The notes: generated by a model from the letters alone, not told the origin. Shown: positions 1 through 9,581, numbered from the stretch's first letter. The stretch is DNA of 64,000 bases from Marivita sp051251565 (GCF_051251565.1 NZ_JBPOFB010000012.1:23069-87068); one strand, 5' to 3'. A program made the numbers and translations.

Positions 1-1
1 G

Positions 2-1012
2 ACCGGCATGCGCGCGCGCTTGGCGACCGAAAGTTTGCTCAGTAGTGATTTGCGCATTGAGCTGGTGGTGTTGGACGATGCGCCAACCGGCCAGTTGATC
101 GAGGCCGAGGGCGAAATCCCGCGTTTGCCGAGCATCGACTCCAACCTGTCGGATTTCACCGCAACAGCCGAAGGCGTGCTCGAACGGATCAACGCGCTGC
201 CCATCGAAGAGGTGATGCAGCAGGCCATCAACCTGATGGAAGCGTTTGAACAGCTTGCGCGCAACGAAGACCTGCAACGCGTGCCGGGATCGGCGGTGGC
301 GCTGATCGACGACACACGCGCGCTTGTTGGCAGCGAGGCGCTTCAGGCAATCCCCGCCCAGCTTGAAGCGGTGGTTGCGGATCTGTCGCAATTGGTGGCC
401 GAGGTGCGCGACGGCGGCGCCGTTGGATCGCTGAACAGCGCGTTTGCGCGTCTGGATGCAGCGATGGCCGATATTGCGCTGGCGTCGCAGGATGCGCCGG
501 CGCTGACTGCGAACCTCAAGAAGATCACCGAGACAGATATCCCTAACCTGTTGAACGAACTCGAAGCGGTGGCGACCACGGCCAGCGCACTTGAGTTGCA
601 GGCGCTTGTGGATAGTGCGACAGGCACGCTCACCCGCGTGGATGCGCTTTTGGGCAGCGACGACACGATGGAGCTTCCGGGTACGCTCAACGATGCGCTG
701 ACCGAGATGCGTTTGGCGCTGTCAGAATTGCGCGAAGGCGGGGTGGTCGAGAACCTGAACGCAACGCTGCAATCGGCGTCAGATGCCGCCGGATCGGTGG
801 CCGCCTCTGTTGAAGACCTGCCGCAATTGACGGCGCGCCTTGAGCGGTTGGTTGCCGAGACGGAAACGGTGGTCCGGTCTTATGGTGATCGGTCGGACTT
901 CAACGCTCAGACGCTTTCGGCGCTGCGCGAAGTACAGAATGCGGCAAAGTCGATTTCGGAATTGGCCCGCGCCATTGAGCGTAGTCCCAATTCGCTGATC
1001 TTTGGCCGCTGA
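2..1012 (+). CDS. MlaD/PqiB-family (MCE) protein, C-terminal part, truncated by window edge
   Basis: The reading frame is open to the left edge, so only the last ~337 codons are present. The segment is a long, Ala/Leu/Glu-rich, probably coiled-coil helical region without further membrane segments. It ends in a SPNSLIFGR-like tail that is common at the end of PqiB/MlaD-type MCE proteins. Such proteins form periplasm-spanning tunnels for lipid transport and are anchored by one N-terminal helix, which would lie outside the window. The next gene is a PqiC-like lipoprotein starting 10-16 bp downstream, which fits a pqi/mce operon. The MCE domain itself is not visible, so the family call rests on the helical tail, the terminal motif and the neighbour. 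Confidence 0.72.
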   Translation, partial: TGMRARLATESLLSSDLRIELVVLDDAPTGQLIEAEGEIPRLPSIDSNLSDFTATAEGVLERINALPIEEVMQQAINLMEAFEQLARNEDLQRVPGSAVALIDDTRALVGSEALQAIPAQLEAVVADLSQLVAEVRDGGAVGSLNSAFARLDAAMADIALASQDAPALTANLKKITETDIPNLLNELEAVATTASALELQALVDSATGTLTRVDALLGSDDTMELPGTLNDALTEMRLALSELREGGVVENLNATLQSASDAAGSVAASVEDLPQLTARLERLVAETETVVRSYGDRSDFNAQTLSALREVQNAAKSISELARAIERSPNSLIFGR

Positions 1013-1022
1013 GAAAGGACGT

Positions 1023-1601
1023 ATGAGTATGACCGTTTTGAATTTGCGCAGCTTGGCTGTCGTCATGGTTTTGCCCTTGGCAGCATGTAGCGGGACGGGC
1101 ACTGCACGCTATCTGATTGACGCACCGGTGGCGTCAGGGGCAGAGACGCGTGTGTCGGTCACCAGCGTTGAACTGCGGGATGTGTCGCTGCCCAGCCATG
1201 CCTCGGGCGCCGAGATCCTAATCCGCGAAGAGGGCGGCGCGCTGCGTCCCTTGGGGGACGCGGTCTGGGCAGATGACCCTGAACGCGCAGTAACCGGCGC
1301 ATTGGCGCAATTGCTTGATGATCGCAGCACGGCGACCGTGTCGGCAGAACCTTGGCCGTTGCAGGACGGTCCGGCAGCCCGACTGGATGTGCGCATCGAC
1401 AAGATGCTGGCCACTGCTGCGGGCGTGTTTGAGATCACAGGGCAGGCGGCTGTCAGCGCTGTGGACGGCACGCCGCGCGAACGGGTCGAACGCTTTGCCA
1501 TCGCGGTGCCCCTCACCGAGATCACGGCGGGTGCGGTGACAGAGGCGCAGGGACGTGCGCTTGTGGCGTTGTCGGACGAACTGATCGGGTTGATGCGCTA
1601 G
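1023..1601 (+). CDS. PqiC-like ABC-type transport auxiliary lipoprotein
   Basis: About 192 aa with a lipoprotein signal: a hydrophobic stretch ending in the lipobox LAAC, with the lipidated Cys at about residue 24. The remainder fits the ABC-transport auxiliary lipoprotein (PqiC/DUF330-like) family, outer-membrane lipoproteins that partner MCE tunnels. AAAGGA at 1014-1019 precedes two candidate ATGs, 1023 (spacing 3) and 1029 (spacing 9). The latter has the better spacing, so the true start may be two codons later. It follows the MCE gene directly and is probably co-transcribed with it. Confidence 0.72.
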   Translation: MSMTVLNLRSLAVVMVLPLAACSGTGTARYLIDAPVASGAETRVSVTSVELRDVSLPSHASGAEILIREEGGALRPLGDAVWADDPERAVTGALAQLLDDRSTATVSAEPWPLQDGPAARLDVRIDKMLATAAGVFEITGQAAVSAVDGTPRERVERFAIAVPLTEITAGAVTEAQGRALVALSDELIGLMR

Positions 1602-1605
1602 TCTG

Positions 1606-2661
1606 ATGGGGTTGATTCCGTCCACGCTGCCCGACCTTCTGGATCACGGGTTTGATACCGTGATCGACGTGCGCAGCCCGGCGGAATATGCCGAAGACCA
1701 TGTGCCCGGCGCGATCAACCTGCCGGTTCTTGATAATGACGAACGCGCGCGGGTGGGCACGATCTACAAGCAGGTCAGCCCGTTTGACGCGCGCAAGATC
1801 GGGGCGGCGTTGGTGTTTCGCAATGCAGCGCATCATGTGGACACCGCGCTGATGGGCTATGGCGGGGCATGGAAGCCTTTGGTCTATTGCTGGCGCGGCG
1901 GACAGCGGTCTGGGTCGTTTACGTGGCTTCTCAAGGAAATTGGCTGGCGCGCGGACCTGATCCAAGGCGGCTACAAAACTTACCGCCGTCTGGTGGTCGA
2001 GATGCTGCACACCAGCGTGTTGCCCTATAAATTTGTGCAACTGGGCGGCTATACCGGGACGGCCAAGACCGAACTGTTGCCGTTGTTGGCCAAACGCGGA
2101 GTGCAGGTGATCGACCTTGAGGGTTTGGCAAATCACCGGGGGTCGTTGCTGGGCTCAATGGGCGTGCAGCCGTCGCAAAAGGCGTTTGAGAGCGCCTTTG
2201 CGGGTCAAATCTGCCGCCTTGATCCATCGCGGCCCGTGCTGGTCGAAGCGGAAAGCAGCAGGATCGGTCAGGTACTTTTGCCGCCCTCGCTTTGGGATGC
2301 GATGAAGTCAGCCCCTTGGATCGAGGTCGCCGCCCCGCTTGAGGCGCGGACCGCGTATCTGGTGCAGGCCTACGCCGACATTCTTGCGGACAGCGCCGCG
2401 TTAGAGGCAAAACTGGCCCCGCTCAAGGCGCATCGCGGAGAGGCGTTGCTGGCCCGGTGGCGCGAGTTAAGCCACGCGGGCGACACCGCCGCCCTGACCC
2501 GGTCGTTGATGGAAGACCATTACGATCTGGCCTATGCCAAATCGATGAAGGCGATGGCACCCAATGTCATCGCCCGCGTTGAAACGGATGGCTTGTCTGC
2601 GCCGCATCTGGATCAGATCGCATCTCAGGTTGAGGCGGTGCTTCAGGCGATGTCGATCTGA
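1606..2661 (+). CDS. mnmH: tRNA 2-selenouridine synthase
   Basis: 351 aa. It replaces sulfur by selenium in 5-methylaminomethyl-2-thiouridine at the tRNA wobble position, using selenophosphate. The N-terminal rhodanese domain (about 1-130) has the catalytic Cys95 in YCWRGGQRSGS. A P-loop-like GGYTGTAKT at 147-155 begins the C-terminal domain. This order and length are typical of MnmH/SelU. It starts 4 bp after the lipoprotein stop codon. Its 3' end overlaps the convergent selD gene by 19 bp. The selD gene makes its selenium donor, so the pair forms a two-gene selenium module. Confidence 0.93.
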   Translation: MGLIPSTLPDLLDHGFDTVIDVRSPAEYAEDHVPGAINLPVLDNDERARVGTIYKQVSPFDARKIGAALVFRNAAHHVDTALMGYGGAWKPLVYCWRGGQRSGSFTWLLKEIGWRADLIQGGYKTYRRLVVEMLHTSVLPYKFVQLGGYTGTAKTELLPLLAKRGVQVIDLEGLANHRGSLLGSMGVQPSQKAFESAFAGQICRLDPSRPVLVEAESSRIGQVLLPPSLWDAMKSAPWIEVAAPLEARTAYLVQAYADILADSAALEAKLAPLKAHRGEALLARWRELSHAGDTAALTRSLMEDHYDLAYAKSMKAMAPNVIARVETDGLSAPHLDQIASQVEAVLQAMSI

Positions 2662-4811
2662 CCCACCGGGCCTGTTTTCAAATGACCGATGATTGCCGTG
2701 TTTGGATGGCCCGCTGTGCGCAGGGCTGTGACGATGTCTTCGGCCTGATCCTGTGGCACAGCAGCCAGCAACCCACCGCCAGTTTGCGGATCAAACAGCA
2801 GGCGGGTGTGCGGGCTGTCGGGAATGTTTGAAAATCCAGCGCGATTGTTCGCGTAAAGCGAAGAATGTTCTCCGCGTTCGGACATCTCCAGCGCACCCGG
2901 CAAAAGCGGAATGGTTGTGAGCGTCAGCAGGGCCGACAGGTTTGACGCGGCACAGATGTTCTGTGTGTGCCCGGCAAGACCAAACCCGGTGACATCGGTC
3001 ATGGCTTGTGCCACCGCGCGCAAGATATGCGCAGCGGTTTTCTGGCCGTGCTGCATGGCCTCCAATGCGGACGCCACATCCGCGCCGCGCGCCTTGCCCG
3101 ACATAAGGGCCGCCATGATCACGCCTGTGCCGATGGGTTTCGTGAGGATCAACGCGGCCCCGTCTTGCGCACCGCTCAGAGTGATCGGCGTTTGATCGCA
3201 AAGCCCGGTCAGGGCCAACCCGATGGACAGCTCATCCCCGATGGTGCTGTGGCCACCGACGATTTCGGCACCGGCTTCTTGCAGGATTGCTTGGGCCGCG
3301 TTCAGGATTTCGGTCAGGCTGCGTTGCGCCAGCGTGTCTGACAGGCGCGGCAGCGTGATCGACAGGGTCGCGGCCTGCGGATTGGCCCCCATCGCCCAAA
3401 TGTCGCCAAGCGCGTGCTGGGTTGCGATGCGCGCCATGACCGCCGGATCTGCCCAAAAGCTGCGCAGGTGATCGGTGGTGAACACCTGCTGCGCGCCGCC
3501 TGTTGTGAGCAGCGCCGCATCATCGCCGGGCAGAGAGGTGATGTCCGACCGCTGCACCGGCGCAAGGGTTGAGAGCGCGGCAGAAAGCGCATCACGCCCC
3601 AGCTTTGCGCCGCATCCGCCGCACAATGGCTTGGGGCCCATCGCATCCCGCATTCCCGTGGCGCGGGGGTAGGGCAAGGCAGGCACGGGCATCCGGGGCA
3701 GGTCGTTGAACTGATCCATGAATTTTCGGTCGATGCGGTCTTTCCAGCCCCAGACCCACGCACCCTTAAAGGTCAGACCAAAGCGATCTCCAAGGGCTGA
3801 TTTTTTGCCGAGCGAGATAAGCTTTAGGTAATCATTTTGTGGAATGTAGGATTCCAGAGCGCCACGAGAAAGCGAGGACAACAGGTTGTTAAGTAAAACG
3901 GGCGCTTGTCGCACGGCATAGACCCCCGCCTTGGGCCGCGGGGATTGGGCCATATGTGCGCAATCACCCACCGCAAAGATACGCGGATCGCTGGTTTGCA
4001 GGCGGTGGTTCACGGTCAGAAAACCGTCATGGGTGGCAAGACCCGTGTCGGTGAGCCACGCGTAGGGCCGCGCGCCAGCCGCGCCCGTGATAAAGTCCGC
4101 AGTGATGGTGCGACCATCGTTCAGGTGCACGGTGTTCGCGCTCAGGTGGGTGATGGCCGCATTTTCGTGCAGCACAATGTTGAGCGTGGTCATCGCGTCG
4201 CGCAGGGCATGGGCACTTTTGGCAGGCAGGGCCGACAGCACGGTTGCGGTGTCGATCAGGTGGATCGTGCACGGGCGGTTGCGCTGGGTCAGGGCATGGG
4301 ACATCGCCATGGCAAGCTCTGCTCCGGCCACGCCGCCGCCGATGATGGCAACGTCCGTCGGGCCATCGCCGTTGCGGAACGCGTCCCATTTGGCGGCGAA
4401 GGGGCCAAGCGGTTTCGCCGGCACAGCATGTTCGGTGAACCCGGGCAGCGCGGGCATGTCCGAGGTGATGCCGACATCGACGGAACAGACGTCAAATCCT
4501 ATGGGCGGGTGGGTGTCGATCTGGAGGTGCCCCGCAGTGGGATCAATGCCTGTGACCGACCCGATGATCAGACGCGCGCCTGCGAACTGCGCCAGTTTGA
4601 CAAGGTCGATGTCCAGCTGATCGCGGCTGTAGTGACCGGCGACAAAACCGGGCAGCATCCCGGAATAGGGCGCTGTTGGGCCGGGGTTGACAAGGGTCAG
4701 CCGCGCACCGGGCAGCGGTTTCATCGCCCATTTGCGCAGGACCAGCGCATGGGTGTGCCCGCCGCCGATCAATACGAGGTCTTGGCTAAGTGGCAGGGGC
4801 GCGGTGTGCAT
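2643..4811 (-). CDS. selD: Fused FAD-dependent pyridine nucleotide oxidoreductase / selenide, water dikinase
   Basis: 722 aa, two enzymes in one chain. Residues ~1-370 form an NDH-2-like flavoprotein with FAD motif GGGHTH (16-21), NAD motif IIGGGVAGAE (156-165) and the second FAD contact FAVGDCAH (279-286). Residues ~390-722 form SelD, which makes selenophosphate from selenide and ATP. CGGCGAK at 397-403 aligns Cys400 and Lys403 with the catalytic Cys17/Lys20 of E. coli SelD; the residue is Cys, not Sec. Such fusions are known in bacteria; the oxidoreductase may supply reduced selenium, but this is inference. It is convergent with mnmH. No selA, selB or Sec tRNA is in the window. Confidence 0.93.
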   Translation of the reverse strand: MHTAPLPLSQDLVLIGGGHTHALVLRKWAMKPLPGARLTLVNPGPTAPYSGMLPGFVAGHYSRDQLDIDLVKLAQFAGARLIIGSVTGIDPTAGHLQIDTHPPIGFDVCSVDVGITSDMPALPGFTEHAVPAKPLGPFAAKWDAFRNGDGPTDVAIIGGGVAGAELAMAMSHALTQRNRPCTIHLIDTATVLSALPAKSAHALRDAMTTLNIVLHENAAITHLSANTVHLNDGRTITADFITGAAGARPYAWLTDTGLATHDGFLTVNHRLQTSDPRIFAVGDCAHMAQSPRPKAGVYAVRQAPVLLNNLLSSLSRGALESYIPQNDYLKLISLGKKSALGDRFGLTFKGAWVWGWKDRIDRKFMDQFNDLPRMPVPALPYPRATGMRDAMGPKPLCGGCGAKLGRDALSAALSTLAPVQRSDITSLPGDDAALLTTGGAQQVFTTDHLRSFWADPAVMARIATQHALGDIWAMGANPQAATLSITLPRLSDTLAQRSLTEILNAAQAILQEAGAEIVGGHSTIGDELSIGLALTGLCDQTPITLSGAQDGAALILTKPIGTGVIMAALMSGKARGADVASALEAMQHGQKTAAHILRAVAQAMTDVTGFGLAGHTQNICAASNLSALLTLTTIPLLPGALEMSERGEHSSLYANNRAGFSNIPDSPHTRLLFDPQTGGGLLAAVPQDQAEDIVTALRTAGHPNTAIIGHLKTGPVGQIDIA

Positions 4812-4879
4812 GGGGCGTGTCCTTTGGTCGTTGGACCGGGCTTAGCATGCGGAAGCGGGCACGCCCATGCGACGGGCGG

Positions 4880-6286
4880 TCAACTTTCGTAACGTGTTTG
4901 TCCGCGCCGATTGGCATCGACGGGCAGCGTCACGTGCAAGGGTTGATGCGCGCGCTGCGGGCAGGCGGTGCGGGGGCAGACATGGCAGCTTGTCCCGATC
5001 TGGGCAAACAGCGTGGTGTCCTCCATGTTAAACCGCTGCGCCGCGCCGATGCGGTGGGCCTGTTCGGTGTCGCAGCCGATGGCCACAACAAGGCGGCGTT
5101 CCTGAAGGCGTGCGCCCACAACCGGCCGGTCCGAGGTGCGGGACAGGGTGAAGAAGCGGCCACCATCGGGCATTTCCACGAATTGCGGCAGCAGTTGACC
5201 GGGCACCTGAAACGCGCCGTGGATGTCCCAGACCGGGCAGGCCCCACCCTCTTCTGCAAGGCTGATCGTGGTTGCGTTAAAGCGTTTGGACACATTGCCC
5301 GCGCGGTCCACCCGCAGGAAAAAGAACGGGATGCCGCGCTGGCCGTCGCGTTGCAGCGTGGTCAGGCGTTGGCAGACCATCTCAAAGCTGACGCCAAAGC
5401 CCGAGATGATGCGGTCGATGTCATAGCGCGTTGCCTCGGCCAATGTCAGGAAATCCGCGTAGGGCATTAGCAAGGCCGCTGCGAAATAGTTGGTTAGCTC
5501 CACTGTTAGGCGTGCGCGGCCTGCATCGGCGGTGATGCCGCTGGCGACGACATAGCTTTGCACGGTGTCGCGGGCCTCTAGCAAACCAATCACATGAGCG
5601 AGCTGAAACACGCGGTTCGGATGATCCAGCGCTTCGGACAGGTGCACAATGCCATCGGTTTCGCGGAACAGGCGCAGCGCGCCGGGCATGTCCGACAGTT
5701 TTTTCACCGTGCAGGTGACGCTGTGTTCCAGCCGCAAATGGCGTTTGAGCAGCGCGTACATGTCGTCATGCGATCCGCCCAGCCGAGCGCGCAGGTCTTC
5801 GGCTTGCCGTTCCAGCGGGTCAAAGTGGTTTTCATGTGCGCGGAATACATCATGGATCGCGGTTTCCGGCGTCTTGAACCGCAGGTCACCCCCTGCGGTT
5901 TGTCCTGCAAGGCGGCGAAATTGTTCGGCCATGGACCTATGGGTCTTATGCAGGTGCAAGAATCGGTCTACGAGGGTGGGCGCGTGATCCAGTGCACCGC
6001 GCAATTCAGTCAGGTCGGGCGGTTCGTCGCCAAACACCGGGTCGCGCACGGCGGCGCGCAGATCGGCGAGCCTGGTCGCTTCGGTGTTGCTGACCAGGCT
6101 GCGCATGTCCACGCCGTAAGCTTCGGTCAAGGCGACAAGCACTTGCACCGATAAGTTGCGCTGGTTGTTTTCCAATAGGTTAACATAGGCCGCAGAGATT
6201 CCGAGCCGCTGTGCCATTTCGGCCTGCGTGTGCTTGTTCTGACGGCGGAGTTGCCGCAATTGCGGGCCAATGAAGGTTTTGCTCAT
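4880..6286 (-). CDS. ScfR/RamB-like XRE-family regulator with ImmA/IrrE-type domain
   Basis: About 468 aa. An XRE helix-turn-helix lies at residues ~8-60 (LRQLRRQNKHTQAEMAQRLG). A middle region resembles the IrrE/ImmA-like DUF955 domain. The C-terminal part carries a Cys cluster (IGTSCHVCPRTACPQR) as in the short-chain fatty acyl regulator (ScfR/RamB) family. The ATG at 6286 is preferred over the in-frame GTG at 6292 because the family begins with MSKTFIG-like sequence. RamB-type proteins control acetate and propionate metabolism genes. Divergent transcription from the tctC operon makes that operon a possible target, which is unproven. Confidence 0.82.
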   Translation of the reverse strand: MSKTFIGPQLRQLRRQNKHTQAEMAQRLGISAAYVNLLENNQRNLSVQVLVALTEAYGVDMRSLVSNTEATRLADLRAAVRDPVFGDEPPDLTELRGALDHAPTLVDRFLHLHKTHRSMAEQFRRLAGQTAGGDLRFKTPETAIHDVFRAHENHFDPLERQAEDLRARLGGSHDDMYALLKRHLRLEHSVTCTVKKLSDMPGALRLFRETDGIVHLSEALDHPNRVFQLAHVIGLLEARDTVQSYVVASGITADAGRARLTVELTNYFAAALLMPYADFLTLAEATRYDIDRIISGFGVSFEMVCQRLTTLQRDGQRGIPFFFLRVDRAGNVSKRFNATTISLAEEGGACPVWDIHGAFQVPGQLLPQFVEMPDGGRFFTLSRTSDRPVVGARLQERRLVVAIGCDTEQAHRIGAAQRFNMEDTTLFAQIGTSCHVCPRTACPQRAHQPLHVTLPVDANRRGQTRYES

Positions 6287-6407
6287 GTTCACAACATTAC
6301 AAAAATCCTTTTTTTTATGGCAAGAATTAACATGATGACCGCATTAATCGTGAAATTATATTTCGTGAGGGTATCTATCGTCCAAGCCTGAGGGAGGATT
6401 AGTGGTC

Positions 6408-6434
6408 AAAGCCGCCGACGGGAGCGGGCTTTTT
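6408..6434 (+). terminator. Leader hairpin followed by a T run, upstream of tctC
   Basis: AAAGCC (6408-6413) can pair with GGCTTT (6427-6432) and is followed by further Ts (to 6434), just before the GGGAGGAT ribosome site of tctC. The layout resembles an intrinsic terminator or attenuator in the 5' leader. The stem is short, so function is uncertain. Confidence 0.4.
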
Positions 6435-6451
6435 GATCGGGAGGATATTAC

Positions 6452-7441
6452 ATGATCTACAAACTGACACGTCGTGCAGCTTTGGCGGGTGTTGCGTCTA
6501 TCGCATTGATCGCAACGGGGGTCATATCGGCGCTGGCCGAAGGGTGGAAGCCGCAAAAGCCGATTGAAATGGTCATTATGGCGGGTCAGGGCGGCGGTGC
6601 CGACCGTCTTGCGCGGCTCTTCCAGTCGATCATCCAAAAGGAAAACCTTGCCTCAATGCCGGTTCTGCCGGTGAACAAGGGCGGCGGATCGGGTGCCGAG
6701 GCGCTGCGCTACCTCAAAGACAATGAGGGCGACGCGCACAAGATCATGGCGACGTTGAACAGCTATTACACCACGCCGCTGCGCACCGATATCGGCGTTG
6801 ACATCGAAGAGTTCCAGCCGATTGCGCGCATGGCGCTGGATACGTTCGTGCTTTGGGTCAATGCCGACAGCGATATCACCACAATCGAGGAATATGTCGC
6901 TGCGGTAAAGGCGGCCGGCACCGAATGGAAAATGGGCGGCACCGGCACCGGGCAGGAAGACAGTCTTGTGACTGCAATGCTCGAAAAGGAATTTGGCATC
7001 GAAGTGACGTATGTGCCGTTTGGTGGCGGCGGTGATGTGGCCAAGAACCTTGTCGGTGGACATATCGACAGCTCGGTCAACAACCCGTCCGAAGCGATGG
7101 GGTTCTACAACGCCGGAAAGCTGCGCCCGATTGTTGCGTTCACCGAGGACCGGATTAGTGGGTTCGCGGACGTGCCGACCGCGACCGAGCTTGGGCATGA
7201 CATCGTTTACACGATGCAGCGGTCTTTCGTGGCCCCCAAGGGAATGCCCGCCGAAGCGGTGGCCTATTACACCGAGATGTTCCGCAAGGTCGCCGAGACC
7301 GAGGAATGGCAGACCTACATGTCGGAGCAGGCTCTGATGGGCGATTTCCTGACCGGCGATGCGCTTCAGGCATATTTCCTTGAAGAGCGGGAAAAGCATG
7401 CCGCGATCCTCGCGGATATGGAAGGCGATGGGTCGTCGTGA
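6452..7441 (+). CDS. tctC: Tripartite tricarboxylate transporter substrate-binding protein (TctC/Bug family)
   Basis: 329 aa periplasmic binding protein. The signal peptide spans about residues 1-29 and ends ISALA. The mature start (KPIEMVIMAGQGGGADRLAR) has the family's first strand plus the Gly-rich ligand loop. Length and overall pattern match the TctC/Bug fold, which binds carboxylates. GGGAGGAT lies 8 bp upstream of the ATG. Genes for both membrane subunits follow, with a strong hairpin between, so the binding protein is probably made in excess. The ligand cannot be read from sequence. Confidence 0.93.
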   Translation: MIYKLTRRAALAGVASIALIATGVISALAEGWKPQKPIEMVIMAGQGGGADRLARLFQSIIQKENLASMPVLPVNKGGGSGAEALRYLKDNEGDAHKIMATLNSYYTTPLRTDIGVDIEEFQPIARMALDTFVLWVNADSDITTIEEYVAAVKAAGTEWKMGGTGTGQEDSLVTAMLEKEFGIEVTYVPFGGGGDVAKNLVGGHIDSSVNNPSEAMGFYNAGKLRPIVAFTEDRISGFADVPTATELGHDIVYTMQRSFVAPKGMPAEAVAYYTEMFRKVAETEEWQTYMSEQALMGDFLTGDALQAYFLEEREKHAAILADMEGDGSS

Positions 7442-7471
7442 TCCCAATCGCGTTGTGACGGGGTGACCAGA

Positions 7472-7502
7472 GGCCGGGGTGCAGACCGCCCCGGCCATTT
7501 TT
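7472..7502 (+). terminator. Strong GC hairpin plus T run between tctC and tctB
   Basis: GGCCGGGG (7472-7479) and CCCCGGCC (7489-7496) form a perfect 8-bp stem with a 9-nt loop, followed by ATTTTT. It has the form of an intrinsic terminator. It lies inside an operon, so it probably acts as a partial terminator or mRNA 3'-end stabiliser favouring tctC. Confidence 0.8.
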
Positions 7503-7560
7503 CGCCAAACCGGATCGGGTCATCCGGGAAATGATTTTCAAGATTTCGAAGGAGACTGCG

Positions 7561-8049
7561 ATGCTTGTTGCGGACAGAGTGATCGCCATCGCCATCATGG
7601 CGCTATCGGCCTATTTCATGTGGCACGCCACGGCGTTGCCGATCGGGTGGAACGGCATGACCGGCGGACCGGGTGGCGGTGCATTTCCGTTCTGGCTATC
7701 GCTGGTGATGCTGTTGTCCGCTGCCGGCGTGTTGGTGCGCAGCCTGATGCAGGCCCCGTCATCGCAGCATTTCTTTGACAGTCAGATGTTGCGCAGCGTG
7801 CTCGCGGTCGTCATCGCGCTTTTCGTGACCATTGCGCTGATCCCTGTGCTGGGGGCCTATGTGGCGATCCCGCTGTTTATCTTTTGGTATATCCGCATTT
7901 ACGGCGAGCATGGCTGGGTTTTGACGGCGAGTCTGGCCGTTTGCACGCCGGTATTCTTGTTTTTCTTCTTCGAAGTAACGCTGAAGATCCTGTTGCCCAA
8001 AGGCGTGACAGAGCCGCTTTTCTTTCCGCTTTACGCAATGTTCTTCTGA
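7561..8049 (+). CDS. tctB: TctB-family small membrane subunit of the tricarboxylate transporter
   Basis: 162 aa with four hydrophobic segments and the conserved GGPGGGAFPFWLS stretch in the first loop, typical of TctB (DUF1468). ATG 7561 is chosen because AAGGAG (7549-7554) is ideally spaced; an upstream ATG at 7531 lacks such a site. It is the small integral subunit that works with TctA in Na+- or H+-coupled uptake of the solute delivered by TctC. Confidence 0.9.
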   Translation: MLVADRVIAIAIMALSAYFMWHATALPIGWNGMTGGPGGGAFPFWLSLVMLLSAAGVLVRSLMQAPSSQHFFDSQMLRSVLAVVIALFVTIALIPVLGAYVAIPLFIFWYIRIYGEHGWVLTASLAVCTPVFLFFFFEVTLKILLPKGVTEPLFFPLYAMFF

Positions 8050-8063
8050 TCGGGGTTTGAAAT

Positions 8064-9581
8064 ATGGAAACGCTTGGTCTTTTGGCGGATGGGTTTGCGA
8101 CGTCATTGTCGCCGCTCAACCTTATGATTGTGATTCTCGGCGTGACCGCTGGCCTGTTCATCGGTGCAATGCCCGGGTTGGGATCGGTCAACGGGGTGGC
8201 AATTGTTCTGCCGCTGACGTTCATCGTGCCACCCAGTTCGGCGATCATCCTTCTTTGCGCCATCTACTACGGGGCCATGTACGGCGGTGCGATTTCGTCG
8301 ATCCTGTTAGGCATTCCGGGCGCATCGACGGCGGTGGCGACCACGTTTGACGGGCGACCTATGGCGCAGCAGGGAAAGGCGGGACTGGCCCTGATCGCGG
8401 CTGCGGTCGCCTCGTTTGTCGGTGGGACAATTTCGGTTGTGCTGTTCACGCTGTTCGCGGTCCCGCTGGCCGATCTGGCGCTGGCATTTGGCCCGGCGGA
8501 AGAATTCGCACTGGTGCTGATGGCGTTTACCACGTTTGTGGGGCTGGGGGGTGATGATAAGCTCAAGACGATCATCATGATCTGCCTGGGTCTGGTGCTG
8601 AGCACGGTCGGGCTTGATATGATCTCTGGCCAGCCGCGCCTGATCTTTGGGGATATGCCGGGGTTCTATTCCGGGATCAGCTTTCTGGTGCTGGCCATCG
8701 GGGTCTATGGCATCGGTGAGATCCTCTACACCATCGAAACCTCCCGCACCGCACCGCAGGTGACACCCGCCAAAATCACGCTCCGCGATCTGTGGGAGGG
8801 GCTGCGGACCATGAACCGGCTGTGGCGGACCATGAGCCTTGGATCGTTCCTTGGCTTTTTCGTCGGCATGTTGCCTGCCGCGGGCGCAACGCCTGCCGCG
8901 CTCATGGCCTACGGGATTGCGCGGTCGACGTCGAAAGACCCCAAAAGTTTCGGCAAGGGCAATATCGAAGGTGTGGCTGCGCCCGAAACGGCGAACAACG
9001 CGGCCTCAACCGGATCGCTTTTGCCAATGCTGACGCTGGGCATTCCCGGCTCGCCCACCACCGCGCTTTTGCTGGGGGGTATGGTGATGTGGGGGCTGAT
9101 GCCGGGGCCGATGTTGTTCATTGAACAGCCGGATTTCGTCTGGGGTCTGATTTCATCGCTCTACACCGCAAATTTCGCCGCTGTGGCCATCAATATCGCG
9201 CTGATCCCTTTGTTTGTCTGGGCGCTGCGGATGCCGTTTACCGTGCTGTGCGCTATCGTGATCGTGCTGTGCATCGTGGGCGGCTTTGCCCCGAGCCAGA
9301 AAATGCACGACGTGTGGCTGATCGCAGGGTTCGGTGTGGCAGGGTATCTGCTGCGCAAGGCGGATTATCCTTTGGCCCCGCTGGTATTGGCGCTTGTGTT
9401 GGGGCCGCTGATGGAGAAAAGCTTTCGTCAGACGTTGATTTCCGAGCAGGGCAACGTGCTGGCCTTCATAGAGCGACCTTTGTCGGGGACATTTATTGCC
9501 ATTGCTGCACTTTTCTTTGTGCTTCCATTGGTTAAGTATCTGCGCAAGGGAGGACGTCGGCGCATTGCTCCGGCGGAATAA
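8064..9581 (+). CDS. tctA: TctA-family large membrane subunit of the tricarboxylate transporter
   Basis: 505 aa with about 10-12 hydrophobic segments. It shows the repeated TctA signatures: GAMPGLGSVNGVAI with PSSAIILLCAIYYGAMYGG near the N-terminus, and GMLPAAGATPAALMAYG with AAPETANNAAS and GIPGSPTTALLLGG in the second half. This internal duplication is the family's transport core. It lies 14 bp after tctB. The three subunits form a complete TTT system. Confidence 0.95.
   Translation: METLGLLADGFATSLSPLNLMIVILGVTAGLFIGAMPGLGSVNGVAIVLPLTFIVPPSSAIILLCAIYYGAMYGGAISSILLGIPGASTAVATTFDGRPMAQQGKAGLALIAAAVASFVGGTISVVLFTLFAVPLADLALAFGPAEEFALVLMAFTTFVGLGGDDKLKTIIMICLGLVLSTVGLDMISGQPRLIFGDMPGFYSGISFLVLAIGVYGIGEILYTIETSRTAPQVTPAKITLRDLWEGLRTMNRLWRTMSLGSFLGFFVGMLPAAGATPAALMAYGIARSTSKDPKSFGKGNIEGVAAPETANNAASTGSLLPMLTLGIPGSPTTALLLGGMVMWGLMPGPMLFIEQPDFVWGLISSLYTANFAAVAINIALIPLFVWALRMPFTVLCAIVIVLCIVGGFAPSQKMHDVWLIAGFGVAGYLLRKADYPLAPLVLALVLGPLMEKSFRQTLISEQGNVLAFIERPLSGTFIAIAALFFVLPLVKYLRKGGRRRIAPAE

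Noticed and set aside
3906..4892. Long plus-strand reading frame (328 codons) opposite selD
   Set aside because: It mirrors the well-supported selD fusion and has no recognisable domains; it is a GC-rich shadow frame.
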